Shown piece after piece: positions 49,800 to 59,621 of a DNA stretch of 64,000 bases. The stretch lies in NCBI GenBank assembly GCA_902622955.1, contig CACNRP010000002.1:53502-117501 (forward strand). Direction: 5' to 3'. Under the pieces are notes generated by a model. That model was not told the origin of the DNA. It searched no databases and saw only the letters and a program-made list of their open reading frames with translations. Within the stretch, counting starts at the first letter, position 1. Each line of letters starts with the position of its first letter. Source of the DNA: an uncultured Pelagibacteraceae bacterium (GTDB lineage Bacteria > Pseudomonadota > Alphaproteobacteria > Pelagibacterales > Pelagibacteraceae). Both the position numbers and the translations under genes were made by a program.

Positions 49800-50659
49800 T
49801 GAATAATATTAATAAACTAACAAAATTTTTAAATTTAATAAAAGATACAGATAGTTTGCTTGAATTTCAAATAATAGAAATAGGTGCTCATCCTTATGAA
49901 GAAAAAGAAGAGCCATTTTACCAAATATTAGATTATTTCCCTAAGTCGAAAATATATGCATTTGAGATAGATGAAAATGAATGTGATAAATTAAATAAAT
50001 CTAGTAAATCAGGCGTTAAATATTTCCCTTACGCTATTGGGCAAAAAGATGAAGAGATAAATTTCTATGAAACAAAACATCCTATGTGTAGTTCTACTTA
50101 TGAACCAAATGAAGAACTGTTAAAAAAGTATAACAATCTTGAAGTTGCTTTGCTTAAGAATATCTCAAAAATTAAAACAACAAGCTTAGATAGATTTTTA
50201 AAAAAAGAGAAAATTAATTCTATAGACTTTATTAAAATAGATATTCAAGGAGGGGAAATGAACGTCTTTAAAGGTGCTAGAGAAGGTTTAAGAAACACCT
50301 TAATGGTTGTAAGTGAAGTAGAATTTATACCTATATACAAAAATCAACCTCTATTTGGGGATATCAACTCATTTTTAAATAAAGAAGATTTGATATTTCA
50401 TAAATTTTTAGGCTTAGCAGGTAGATGCTTAAGTCCAATTATTCTCAATAAAAATAAAAATTTTGCGACACAACATATTTGGTCAGATGCAATTTTTATA
50501 AAAAATATTTTGAATTTAGAAAAACTTAATAAATCTCAATTGCTTAAATCGGCTGTTTTCTCCTTTTTGTACGGAAGTCCAGACTTTACTTTTCACTATT
50601 TACTAGCTTACGATAAATTAGATAAGACTAATTTAGTAGATGAATTTAAAAAAATATGA
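49799..50659 (+). CDS. FkbM family methyltransferase
   Basis: IDFIKIDIQGGEMNVFKGAREGL. Confidence 0.85.
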   Translation: MNNINKLTKFLNLIKDTDSLLEFQIIEIGAHPYEEKEEPFYQILDYFPKSKIYAFEIDENECDKLNKSSKSGVKYFPYAIGQKDEEINFYETKHPMCSSTYEPNEELLKKYNNLEVALLKNISKIKTTSLDRFLKKEKINSIDFIKIDIQGGEMNVFKGAREGLRNTLMVVSEVEFIPIYKNQPLFGDINSFLNKEDLIFHKFLGLAGRCLSPIILNKNKNFATQHIWSDAIFIKNILNLEKLNKSQLLKSAVFSFLYGSPDFTFHYLLAYDKLDKTNLVDEFKKI

Positions 50660-51483
50660 CCAAAGTCAACTTTCATAAACAAATTAATTTTTTTCAATTG
50701 TCATGTTTTGTTAGAGAAAACCATTTAAATCATTCAGAAATTTTAAAACAAGCTTTTCAGGCTGGTGCACTAAAAGATGAAAATCAAAAATTTTTATATA
50801 ATTTCATTAAATCAATTGGAAAAACAGATGATATTAAATCTCAATTATATCAAGACTTATTTGCAAAATTTATTGTTGGAGATAAATTTAACAAAAGCTT
50901 TCTTGAATTCGGAGCCACAGATGGTTTAAATTTATCGAATACATATTGGTTAGAAACTTTTCATAACTGGAATGGTCTTCTATCTGAACCAAGTACACAA
51001 TGGCATGAAAAGTTAGAAAAAAATAGACCAAATACATCACTAATTAAGGAATGCATTTGGTCTGAAAGTAATAAAAAGCTAGATTTTTTTATTTCAGATA
51101 ATGGTGAATTTTCTACTATTGAACAATTTAAAGAATATGACAGAAGTTCTATGCCGGCTAATACAGATGAAAGAGTCAAAAGTGGAAAAAAAATAATTGT
51201 AAATACTGTTTCATTAAATGATGTTTTAGAAAAAAAATTTCAATCTAAAGTGCCATCATATATTTCAATAGATACAGAAGGATCGGAGTATGAAATTCTA
51301 AAATACTTTGATTTTAAAAAATATAGACCATTAGTATTTACCGTGGAACATAATTTTACTATACATGAAAAAAAAATTGATAAACTTATGGAGGCAAATA
51401 ATTACATGAGAATATTTAATAAAATTACCTTTTTTGATGGATGGTATATAACAAAAGAAATTTTTAATGAGCTTAATCGTTAA
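50656..51483 (+). CDS. FkbM family methyltransferase-like protein
   Basis: FLEFGATDGLNLSNTYWLE, PSYISIDTEGSEYEILKYFDF. Confidence 0.85.
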   Translation: MTKVNFHKQINFFQLSCFVRENHLNHSEILKQAFQAGALKDENQKFLYNFIKSIGKTDDIKSQLYQDLFAKFIVGDKFNKSFLEFGATDGLNLSNTYWLETFHNWNGLLSEPSTQWHEKLEKNRPNTSLIKECIWSESNKKLDFFISDNGEFSTIEQFKEYDRSSMPANTDERVKSGKKIIVNTVSLNDVLEKKFQSKVPSYISIDTEGSEYEILKYFDFKKYRPLVFTVEHNFTIHEKKIDKLMEANNYMRIFNKITFFDGWYITKEIFNELNR

Positions 51484-51897
51484 ATGAATTATTGGTTATT
51501 GAAATCTGAACCAAATGTTTGGTCAATTGATCAGCAAAAAAAAACTGGCACTAAAGGTGCACCCTGGGATGGTGTTAGAAATTATCAAGCTGCAAAAAAT
51601 TTAAAAAGTATGAAGAAGGGAGATCTTTGTTTTTTTTATCATTCAAATATTGGAAAAGAGATAGTTGGAATCGTAGAAGTTATTAAAGAGTCTTATATAG
51701 ATAAAACTGACAAAACAGGTAAGTTCGTTGCTGTGACTGTTCAATTTAAGTCTAAATTTTCTAAGCCTGTAACACTTGAAAATATCAAAAAAAATAAGGA
51801 TTTAAGCCACTTAGCTCTGATAAAACAAAGTCGGCTATCTGTAATGCCTGTTGATTATAAAAGCTGGAAAATTATAAATAACATGAGTAAGATTTAA
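51484..51897 (+). CDS. EVE domain protein
   Basis: YWLLKSEPNVWSIDQQ, GVRNYQAAKNLKSMKKGDLCFFYHS. Confidence 0.94.
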   Translation: MNYWLLKSEPNVWSIDQQKKTGTKGAPWDGVRNYQAAKNLKSMKKGDLCFFYHSNIGKEIVGIVEVIKESYIDKTDKTGKFVAVTVQFKSKFSKPVTLENIKKNKDLSHLALIKQSRLSVMPVDYKSWKIINNMSKI

Positions 51898-51912
51898 AAA
51901 AAAAATTATCTC

Positions 51913-54051
51913 ATGCCGAAGAAAAAAAAGAAAAAAAGCAAAGTAAGAAAAAAAAGATCTAAAGTTAGAAAAAAAACTTCAAAAAGGGCGAAGAAAAGAT
52001 CTAAAGTTAGAAAAAAAACTTCAAAAAGGGCGAAGAAAAGATCTAAAGTTAGAAAAAAAACTTCAAAAAAGGTAAAAAAAAAAATTAAGGCAAAAAAAGA
52101 AAACGGAAATACGCCTCCCGAAGTTATTATTAAAACGAAACCAGAGTGGATTAAAAGTAGTCTAGCAAATAAAAGTAAGTACCAACAAAAATATTCTCAA
52201 TCTATAAAAAGTAATGATGAATTTTGGAGAAAAGAAGGGAAAAGAATTACTTGGATCAAACCTTATAAAAAAATTAAAGATATAAAATATAGCACTAAAG
52301 AAGTAAAAATTAAATGGTTTCAAGATGGTACTTTGAATGCTTCCACAAATTGTATTGATAGACATTTAAAAGATAAGAAAGATAAAACTGCAATTATTTG
52401 GGTAGGAGATGATCCGAAAGATAGTCAAAAAATTTCTTATAAACAACTTCACCAAAAAGTTTCAAAAGCAGCCAATGGTTTAAAAAAATTAGGAATTAAA
52501 AAAGGTGATCGTGTAACAATTTATTTAACGATGATACCAGAGTTAGCAATTTTAATGCTAGCTTGTGTAAGAATTGGTGCAGTTCACTCTATTATTTTTG
52601 GAGGTTTTTCAGCAGAATCGATATCCGGAAGAGTTAATGATTGCGAGTCTGAATATGTTATTACTGCAGATGAAGGAGTGCGAGGTGGAAAAACTATACC
52701 ACTCAAATATACAGTTGATGAAGCTTTAATGAGTTGTCCAAATGTCAAAAAATGCGTTGTTGTTAAACGTACTGGTAATTATATAAACTGGGATCAAAGT
52801 AGAGATGTTTGGTATCATGAATTGATAAAAGATGTTCCTAATCATTGCGAACCAGAAGAAATGAATGCAGAAGATCCTTTATTTATTTTATATACTTCGG
52901 GCTCAACAGGAAAACCCAAAGGGGTTCTTCATACTACTGGTGGTTATATGGTTTATGCATCAATGACACATCAATACATTTTTAATTATAAGCCTAAAGA
53001 TATTTATTGGTGTACCGCGGATATTGGATGGGTGACTGGACATAGTTATATTATTTATGGACCGCTATCTAATGGTGCAACGACTATAATGTTTGAAGGA
53101 ATTCCAAATTATCCCGATAGTTCAAGATGGTGGCAAATAGTTGATAAATACAAGGTTAATACTTTTTATACAGCCCCAACAGCAATTAGAGCATTAATGC
53201 GTGAGGGAGATAAACCAGTTAAAAAAACCTCAAGAAAATCCCTTAAACTTTTAGGAACAGTGGGAGAACCAATAAATCCAGAGGCTTGGATGTGGTACTA
53301 TAAAACCGTAGGTAATTCTAAATGTCCAATTGTAGATACTTGGTGGCAAACTGAAACAGGGGGAATTATGATTGCTCCACAAACGGGAGCTATTCCTCTT
53401 AAACCTGGCTCAGCAACTAAACCTTTCTATGGAATTAAGCCAGTATTGGTTGATAAAAACGGTAAAGAAATTAAAGGAGCTGGAGAAGGAAGATTGTGTA
53501 TAGCTCAATCATGGCCTGGACAAATGAGAACTGTTTATGGTGATCATCAAAGATTTATTGATACATATTTTTCTCAATTTAACGGAAAATATTTTACGGG
53601 TGATGGATGCCGAAGAGATAAAGATGGATATTACTGGATCACTGGTCGAGTAGATGATGTAATCATTGTTTCAGGACATAATCTTGGAACGGCTGAAATT
53701 GAAAGTGCATTTGTTGCTCATCCAAAAGTAGCTGAGGCTGCTGTAGTTGGTTACCCTCACGATATAAAAGGTAATGGTTTATATTGTTATGTAACCTTGA
53801 ATGCAGGAGAAACCGAAACAGGTGAACTAGAAAGAGATCTTAAACTTTGGGTCAGAAAACAAATCGGACCTTTGGCAACTCCAGATTTGATTCATTTTAC
53901 TCCAGGTCTTCCTAAAACAAGATCTGGAAAAATAATGAGAAGAATTCTAAGAAAGATTGCTGCTAATGAACATGGTCAATTAGGTGACACAACTACTCTG
54001 GCAGATCCAAGTGTAGTTGATAGCTTAGTTGACAATAGAAAAAATATTTAA
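51913..54051 (+). CDS. acs: Acetyl-CoA synthetase with Lys/Arg-rich N-terminal extension
   Basis: [46 protein letters not shown]. Confidence 0.96.
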   Translation: MPKKKKKKSKVRKKRSKVRKKTSKRAKKRSKVRKKTSKRAKKRSKVRKKTSKKVKKKIKAKKENGNTPPEVIIKTKPEWIKSSLANKSKYQQKYSQSIKSNDEFWRKEGKRITWIKPYKKIKDIKYSTKEVKIKWFQDGTLNASTNCIDRHLKDKKDKTAIIWVGDDPKDSQKISYKQLHQKVSKAANGLKKLGIKKGDRVTIYLTMIPELAILMLACVRIGAVHSIIFGGFSAESISGRVNDCESEYVITADEGVRGGKTIPLKYTVDEALMSCPNVKKCVVVKRTGNYINWDQSRDVWYHELIKDVPNHCEPEEMNAEDPLFILYTSGSTGKPKGVLHTTGGYMVYASMTHQYIFNYKPKDIYWCTADIGWVTGHSYIIYGPLSNGATTIMFEGIPNYPDSSRWWQIVDKYKVNTFYTAPTAIRALMREGDKPVKKTSRKSLKLLGTVGEPINPEAWMWYYKTVGNSKCPIVDTWWQTETGGIMIAPQTGAIPLKPGSATKPFYGIKPVLVDKNGKEIKGAGEGRLCIAQSWPGQMRTVYGDHQRFIDTYFSQFNGKYFTGDGCRRDKDGYYWITGRVDDVIIVSGHNLGTAEIESAFVAHPKVAEAAVVGYPHDIKGNGLYCYVTLNAGETETGELERDLKLWVRKQIGPLATPDLIHFTPGLPKTRSGKIMRRILRKIAANEHGQLGDTTTLADPSVVDSLVDNRKNI
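51955..52070 (+). repeat. 42-bp in-frame tandem repeat, nearly 3 copies
   Basis: agatctaaagttagaaaaaaaacttcaaaaagggcgaagaaa repeats at 51955, 51997 and 52039. Confidence 0.93.
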
Positions 54052-54692
54052 AACTGGATTAAATCTTTAAACTCTTGTTTAACAACATCCCATTTTAAAA
54101 TCATTGAATTTAGAACAATCTTTCGATCTAAAGTTTTTAATTCATCTGCAATTGGAGCCCATTTATATAAAGAAAGTGCACTAAGATTAAAAGGTAAGTC
54201 TTGATAATAACCATCCCAATTTATTTTCTCCAATCGTTCATCAAAACTTTTTCTAGCTTCATCGATTATATCTAATGGCATCTTATTAGAAATTTCATCA
54301 TCTAAAATTTTATTAAAAATTTCGTTTGCTTTATGAATATCCTGATAATTGAAATTAACTTTCAAATATGAAAAAGTAAAAAAAGTTAAATCTTGTAATG
54401 CAACTGAATAAATATTCCATTTAGCAAGATTTACTGATGACATAAACTCATCATTATCAAAATGAAGAACATATCTTGTTCCCATTCTGGTTTTTAGATA
54501 ATTATATAAAGTAACTTGGGTAGCCCAGGCAGATTTTGTTTGAATAAAATTTTCTAGTTCATCTATATTTTTTATTTTTTTTTTTGGAATAAATGCCTTA
54601 AACATAGCAAATAAATATGTTTTGAAATCCTCAAGTTTAATATCTCTCCAAGTTAATTTGTATTTACCCATGTTAATTTGTAAGTGCGCCAA
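54048..54692 (-). CDS. Conserved protein of unknown function
   Basis: 214 aa ORF, divergent from symporter operon; start could be 54671. Confidence 0.65.
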   Translation of the reverse strand: MAHLQINMGKYKLTWRDIKLEDFKTYLFAMFKAFIPKKKIKNIDELENFIQTKSAWATQVTLYNYLKTRMGTRYVLHFDNDEFMSSVNLAKWNIYSVALQDLTFFTFSYLKVNFNYQDIHKANEIFNKILDDEISNKMPLDIIDEARKSFDERLEKINWDGYYQDLPFNLSALSLYKWAPIADELKTLDRKIVLNSMILKWDVVKQEFKDLIQF

Positions 54693-54721
54693 TTATATCT
54701 TAAAAAAGTAAGTAAATAAGT

Positions 54722-54744
54722 ACCTAAAATGGTGAATTTTAGGT
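54722..54744. promoter_or_regulatory. 9-bp perfect inverted repeat in divergent intergenic region / symporter leader
   Basis: acctaaaat-ggtga-attttaggt. Confidence 0.6.
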
Positions 54745-54806
54745 CTTTTCAAAACCCTCATAATGGTTATGGTTTCACCCAGTTATAACTAAATAGAGAG
54801 GTATAA

Positions 54807-55067
54807 ATGTCAAATCAACAAAAACACTGGGAAAAAACCAGGGGATTGTTATTTATAACACTGGCAATCTGGTTTGTTTTCTCAATTGGCATCTTTCTCT
54901 TTGGAGCTGAAATGAACGAGGTCACAGGACCTTTCGGTTATCCATGGACATACTGGTTTACGTGTCAGGGATCTCTTGGTGCTTTCGTAATCTTAATTTT
55001 CTGGTTTGCGAATAGACAGGAAAAAATCGATGAAGAGTTCGGCTTTAGCGAAAGAGAGGACGAATAA
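54807..55067 (+). CDS. DUF4212 (sodium/substrate symporter small subunit)
   Basis: HWEKTRGLLFITLAIWFVFSIGIFLF, GFPYWTY-like segment. Confidence 0.92.
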   Translation: MSNQQKHWEKTRGLLFITLAIWFVFSIGIFLFGAEMNEVTGPFGYPWTYWFTCQGSLGAFVILIFWFANRQEKIDEEFGFSEREDE

Positions 55068-56878
55068 TGAAAGGTAATTTCATAGATAATTTGCCTAAAG
55101 TTTACGGGATCTATACAGGAGGATTTATAGGTTTCATAATCATTATGGCAATTGCTGAACAGATGGGTATGACAGCTAAAGCGATTGGTATCGCTTTTGT
55201 TGCATTTACGGTATTCATCTATGCATTAATCGGTTGGCTATCAAGAACAGCCCAAGCAGATGCATATTACGTAGCTGGTAGGCAAGTACCAACAGTCTTC
55301 AACGGAATGGCGACTGCAGCAGACTGGATGTCTGGTGCTTCATTCGTTGCAATGGCGGGTGGGATTTACTTTAAAGGTTACGGCTATATGGCTCTACTTG
55401 TAGGTTGGACTGGTGGTTACGTGCTTGTTGCATCTTTATTAGCACCATACTTAAGAAAATTTGGCTGTTATACAGTTCCAGATTTTATAGGTACTAGATA
55501 CGGTGGTAATTTAGCTAGATTTAGCGCAGTTGTAGTTTTAACTGTTGCTTCATTTACTTATGTAACCGCACAAATAAACGCTACAGGTACTATTGCATCT
55601 GTTGCACTTGATATCCCATTCCAATACGCAGTTTATGTTGGACTAATAAGTATCTTATTATGTTCAATGTTAGGTGGTATGAGAGGGGTGACTTGGACAC
55701 AGGTTGCACAATATATCGTACTAATTATAGCTTACCTGCTTCCAGTATTCTGGATCAGTAACAAAATGGGTGCGGGTTTCTTCCCTCACTTTATGTTAGC
55801 TGATGAGGTAGCTAGAATTGGAGAATTAGAACAACAGTTCGGTTTTGTTAAAAACGCGGCTGCTGATCTAAAATCAGTACCTAAAGGCTTAGCAGGAATA
55901 ACTAAAGCACACTCTGCAGTTAACGCTACACCTTGGGCATTTATTTCGTTAGCATTAGCGATGATGATGGGAACAGCATCATTACCGCACGTGATGATGA
56001 GATACTTTACTACTCCAAGTGTAAAAGCAGCTAGAAAATCAGTAGGTTGGTCATTATTCTTTATCTTCCTACTTTATTCTTCTGCTCCAATGTTAGCTAC
56101 ATTATCTAAGTTATCATTGATCGACCCGAATTTACCAACAGGTATTATCGGTAAGACATTTGCAGAAGTGGAAGCGATAGATTGGTACCAAAACTGGAAC
56201 CAGGCAAACCTAATGTTTATCAGCGACTTTAACGGAAATGGAACTCTTGAATTAAATGAGTTCTTCATGGGTGGTAAAGCCGTTGTATTAGCAACACCAG
56301 AGATAGCTGGATTACCTTATGTAATTTCAGGTCTAGTTGCTGCAGGAGGTATGGCAGCTGCCATGTCTACTGCTGATGGTTTGATTCTAGCGATTGCAAA
56401 CGCTATATCACATGATGTTTACTATAAGATCATTGATCCAAAAGCGGAAACTGCAAAACGACTACTTGTTGCAAGGGTATTACTTGTAGTAATTGGTTTT
56501 GCTGGAGCAACTATTGCAGCAATGGAGATACAAGGAATCTTAGGTTCGGTCATCTGGGCTTTTGATTTTGCGATGTCTGGATTGTTCTTCCCACTTGTAC
56601 TTGGTGTATGGTGGAAGAGAGCTAATAGACAGGGTGCGATTGCTGGTATGCTAGGTGGTCTAGCCGCTGGTGCTTGGTACTTAGTTTGGGTACGAACTGG
56701 TGGAAGTGGATTCCTAGGAATTACTCAGTTAACATTTGGTATCTTCGGATCAGCTGTTAGTTTAGTTTTAATGGTAGTAGTTAGTTTAATGACTGCAGAA
56801 CCAGATAAAGCTACTCAAAAAATGGTTGATGATGTACGTGTACCGAGTGGTAAATCAATTCTTGGTAGATCACACTAA
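55067..56878 (+). CDS. Sodium:solute symporter large subunit (VC_2705/ActP-like)
   Basis: YYVAGRQVPTVFNGMATAADWMSGASFVAMAG, SLPHVMMRYFTTPSVKAARKS. Confidence 0.94.
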   Translation: MKGNFIDNLPKVYGIYTGGFIGFIIIMAIAEQMGMTAKAIGIAFVAFTVFIYALIGWLSRTAQADAYYVAGRQVPTVFNGMATAADWMSGASFVAMAGGIYFKGYGYMALLVGWTGGYVLVASLLAPYLRKFGCYTVPDFIGTRYGGNLARFSAVVVLTVASFTYVTAQINATGTIASVALDIPFQYAVYVGLISILLCSMLGGMRGVTWTQVAQYIVLIIAYLLPVFWISNKMGAGFFPHFMLADEVARIGELEQQFGFVKNAAADLKSVPKGLAGITKAHSAVNATPWAFISLALAMMMGTASLPHVMMRYFTTPSVKAARKSVGWSLFFIFLLYSSAPMLATLSKLSLIDPNLPTGIIGKTFAEVEAIDWYQNWNQANLMFISDFNGNGTLELNEFFMGGKAVVLATPEIAGLPYVISGLVAAGGMAAAMSTADGLILAIANAISHDVYYKIIDPKAETAKRLLVARVLLVVIGFAGATIAAMEIQGILGSVIWAFDFAMSGLFFPLVLGVWWKRANRQGAIAGMLGGLAAGAWYLVWVRTGGSGFLGITQLTFGIFGSAVSLVLMVVVSLMTAEPDKATQKMVDDVRVPSGKSILGRSH

Positions 56879-56888
56879 ATAATCTTTT

Positions 56889-56914
56889 AAAGGGGCGATT
56901 AATTTCGCCCCTTT
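56889..56914 (+). terminator. Rho-independent terminator of symporter operon
   Basis: aaaggggcga-ttaatt-tcgccccttt followed by T-rich tract. Confidence 0.88.
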
Positions 56915-56946
56915 TATTTCAATACATTTTCCAATATAAATTTTGA

Positions 56947-57297
56947 ATGTCAGCAAATTTTCATCCTTTAATATATTTTATCGATTATTTGCTCGGAATT
57001 GTAATGTGGACACTGATTGGAAGAGTGGCAATGAATATTTTTCAAAGAGAGGACTCTCAGTTTTTTTTCATGAGAGTATTTGTAAAATACACTAATCCTT
57101 TAATAAAATTATTTAAACCAATCACACCTTCATTTATTATCGGACCTTTGGTGCCCTTATATATTGCCTGGTTCTTTTACATGATCAGATTTTATTTAAT
57201 GCCTTGGATATTAGGATATTCAGTAATGGGAATGTTATCATTCCCTTTGGAGAGCGAAATTTCTAGACAAATTTATCAATTTTTTAATTCATTTTAA
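56947..57297 (+). CDS. YggT-like membrane protein
   Basis: FVKYTNPLIKLFKPITPSFIIGPLVPLYIAWF. Confidence 0.65.
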   Translation: MSANFHPLIYFIDYLLGIVMWTLIGRVAMNIFQREDSQFFFMRVFVKYTNPLIKLFKPITPSFIIGPLVPLYIAWFFYMIRFYLMPWILGYSVMGMLSFPLESEISRQIYQFFNSF

Positions 57298-57331
57298 TTT
57301 TTAAAATTGATACTAGTTAATTTAGTAATCA

Positions 57332-57991
57332 ATGAAAAATATACAAATTTCTCCATCTATTCTATCAGCTGATTTTAGTCAGTTAGGTACTGAAATAAAA
57401 AGGCTTGAAGAAGGTGGGGCAGACATGATTCATGTCGATGTAATGGATGGTCATTTTGTTCCAAATTTAACAATAGGACCACCTGTAATTAAAGCTCTTC
57501 GTAAACACTGCTCATTAAAATTTGATGTTCATTTAATGATTTCACCTGTACATAAATACATAGAAGCTTATGCTGATGCGGGAGCAGATATAATTACCAT
57601 TCACCCTGAAGCAACTGATAATTTAGAAAATTCAATTAAAAAAATAAAAGAGAAAAATAAAAAAGTTGGAGTTTCGCTAAATCCTAAGTCTAAAATTGAC
57701 TTAATTTCCAGTTTATTAGATCAAATAGATTTAGTTTTAATTATGAGTGTAAATCCTGGGTTTGGTGGTCAAAAATTTATGCCAGAGGTTTTAGATAAAA
57801 TAAAGAATCTTAAAAAAATAAAAGAACAAAAAAAATTAAATTTTGACATAGAAATTGATGGAGGCATAAACTTTGACAACTGTAAAAGTGCAATTGATGC
57901 TGGTGCAAATATTCTAGTCTCTGGCACAACAATATTCAAAAGTAATGATGGAGATATTAAAAAGAATATTAATTTATTAAAATTAAAATAA
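57332..57991 (+). CDS. rpe: Ribulose-phosphate 3-epimerase
   Basis: SPSILSADFSQLGTEI, HVDVMDGHFVPNLTIGP, SVNPGFGGQKF. Confidence 0.97.
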   Translation: MKNIQISPSILSADFSQLGTEIKRLEEGGADMIHVDVMDGHFVPNLTIGPPVIKALRKHCSLKFDVHLMISPVHKYIEAYADAGADIITIHPEATDNLENSIKKIKEKNKKVGVSLNPKSKIDLISSLLDQIDLVLIMSVNPGFGGQKFMPEVLDKIKNLKKIKEQKKLNFDIEIDGGINFDNCKSAIDAGANILVSGTTIFKSNDGDIKKNINLLKLK

Positions 57992-57995
57992 GTTA

Positions 57996-59621
57996 ATGAT
58001 TAAAAAAAGTTCCTTAGGCATTTTAGGTCAATTTTACTTAAACATAAAAAGTAGTTTTAAATTAATTTATCAAAATTCAAATTTTTATGAAAAAAGAATA
58101 TCAAAAACTTTTGATAATACATTTGATTATAAACCAAGTCCTCATTTATTATCATCTATAATTAGATATCAAAATAAAAAATATAAAATTGAAGATTTTA
58201 CTATTGATTCAATTTGGCAAGATAATTTAAGTTCGAAAGATTATGAAAAATTAAATAATTTTTTTTGGTTTTTCAGCTTAGATTTAAAATCCTCAAAAAA
58301 AACTGCACAAAAAGTTATAACAAATTGGATATCAAATAATCGTAGATATCAAAAAAAAAGTTGGGAATTTGACTTAACTGCAAAAAGAATTATTTCATGG
58401 CTGTCAAATCATCAACTTACCTACGAAGATAGTGACCAAGAATACAGATCAACTTTTGATCATATGATCCAGAAGCAAACCAACCATTTACTAAATGAAA
58501 TAAAAAACTCAAAAGAGATGAAAAACAAAATGATTGGATGTGCTGCAATAATTTTAACAGGATTAGCTTACAAGAATGAAAAACAATATCTTGATTTTGG
58601 GTTAAACTTATTAAAAAATATTATTAAATTTTCAATAGACAACCAAGGTTTTCCAAAATCAAGAAATATAAGAGAATTAATATTCTATTTAAAATATTTT
58701 ATAATTATTAGAGAGTGGTTTAAAGAATCTCAGAGTCTTATTCCTGAATATATTGATGAAAACATTTACTTTTTAGGTTCAAATTATGCTTTCATATGGC
58801 AGAATATAAAACAAGATATTTTTTTTAATGGTAATTATTCTTCGGATAATAAAGATTTTGATCAATACTTAAAAAGGTTTGGTTATTCATTTAAAAACCA
58901 AATTAATGAGATAGGTGGGTATACAATACTTAAAAACAAAAAGATAACTCTTGCTGCGGATATTGGCTCAAGTCCTAACAAAACATTTTCTCATGACTAT
59001 CAGGCTGGCGCTTTATCATTTGAAATATTTTCGAATGATAAAAAGTTAATTTCGAACTCAGGTTACTACTCTGATATCAATAATAAATTTAACAAATTGT
59101 CAAGAAGCACTTCTCTACATTGTGCTCTAACGATTGAAGATTACTCATCATGTAATTTTAAAAAAAATAATAAAAATTTATTTATTGATAAAGGTTTAAA
59201 AGTTTCAAAAAAAAATATTATTTTTGAAAATAATTATTGGAAAATATCAGGTGCACATGATGGATATTTAATTAAATTTGGAACAAGCTATGAAAGAGAA
59301 ATCGAGTTTTATCCTAAACAAATGAAATTTATTGGCTATGATAAATTATTTAGAAAAGTAGCCAATAAAAAAATTAAATTTGATATTAGATTTCATCTTG
59401 AACCGAACTCAAAAGTAATGAAAACACAAGATAACAAATCTATCCTGATTGAAATAGAGGATGAAGGATGGAAATTTAGTTGTGATAGTTTCGATATAAA
59501 CATTGATAATGGAATATACTTCGGTAATAAAAATTCGTATAAAGAAAACCAAAATATTTTTATCTCAGGTATGAATAACGAAACAGAACAAATTATAAAA
59601 TGGGAGATTAGCAAATTATAA
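57996..59621 (+). CDS. Heparinase II/III family protein
   Basis: ISWLSNHQL, GGYTILKNKKITLAADIGS, HDYQAGALSFEIF. Confidence 0.85.
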   Translation: MIKKSSLGILGQFYLNIKSSFKLIYQNSNFYEKRISKTFDNTFDYKPSPHLLSSIIRYQNKKYKIEDFTIDSIWQDNLSSKDYEKLNNFFWFFSLDLKSSKKTAQKVITNWISNNRRYQKKSWEFDLTAKRIISWLSNHQLTYEDSDQEYRSTFDHMIQKQTNHLLNEIKNSKEMKNKMIGCAAIILTGLAYKNEKQYLDFGLNLLKNIIKFSIDNQGFPKSRNIRELIFYLKYFIIIREWFKESQSLIPEYIDENIYFLGSNYAFIWQNIKQDIFFNGNYSSDNKDFDQYLKRFGYSFKNQINEIGGYTILKNKKITLAADIGSSPNKTFSHDYQAGALSFEIFSNDKKLISNSGYYSDINNKFNKLSRSTSLHCALTIEDYSSCNFKKNNKNLFIDKGLKVSKKNIIFENNYWKISGAHDGYLIKFGTSYEREIEFYPKQMKFIGYDKLFRKVANKKIKFDIRFHLEPNSKVMKTQDNKSILIEIEDEGWKFSCDSFDINIDNGIYFGNKNSYKENQNIFISGMNNETEQIIKWEISKL

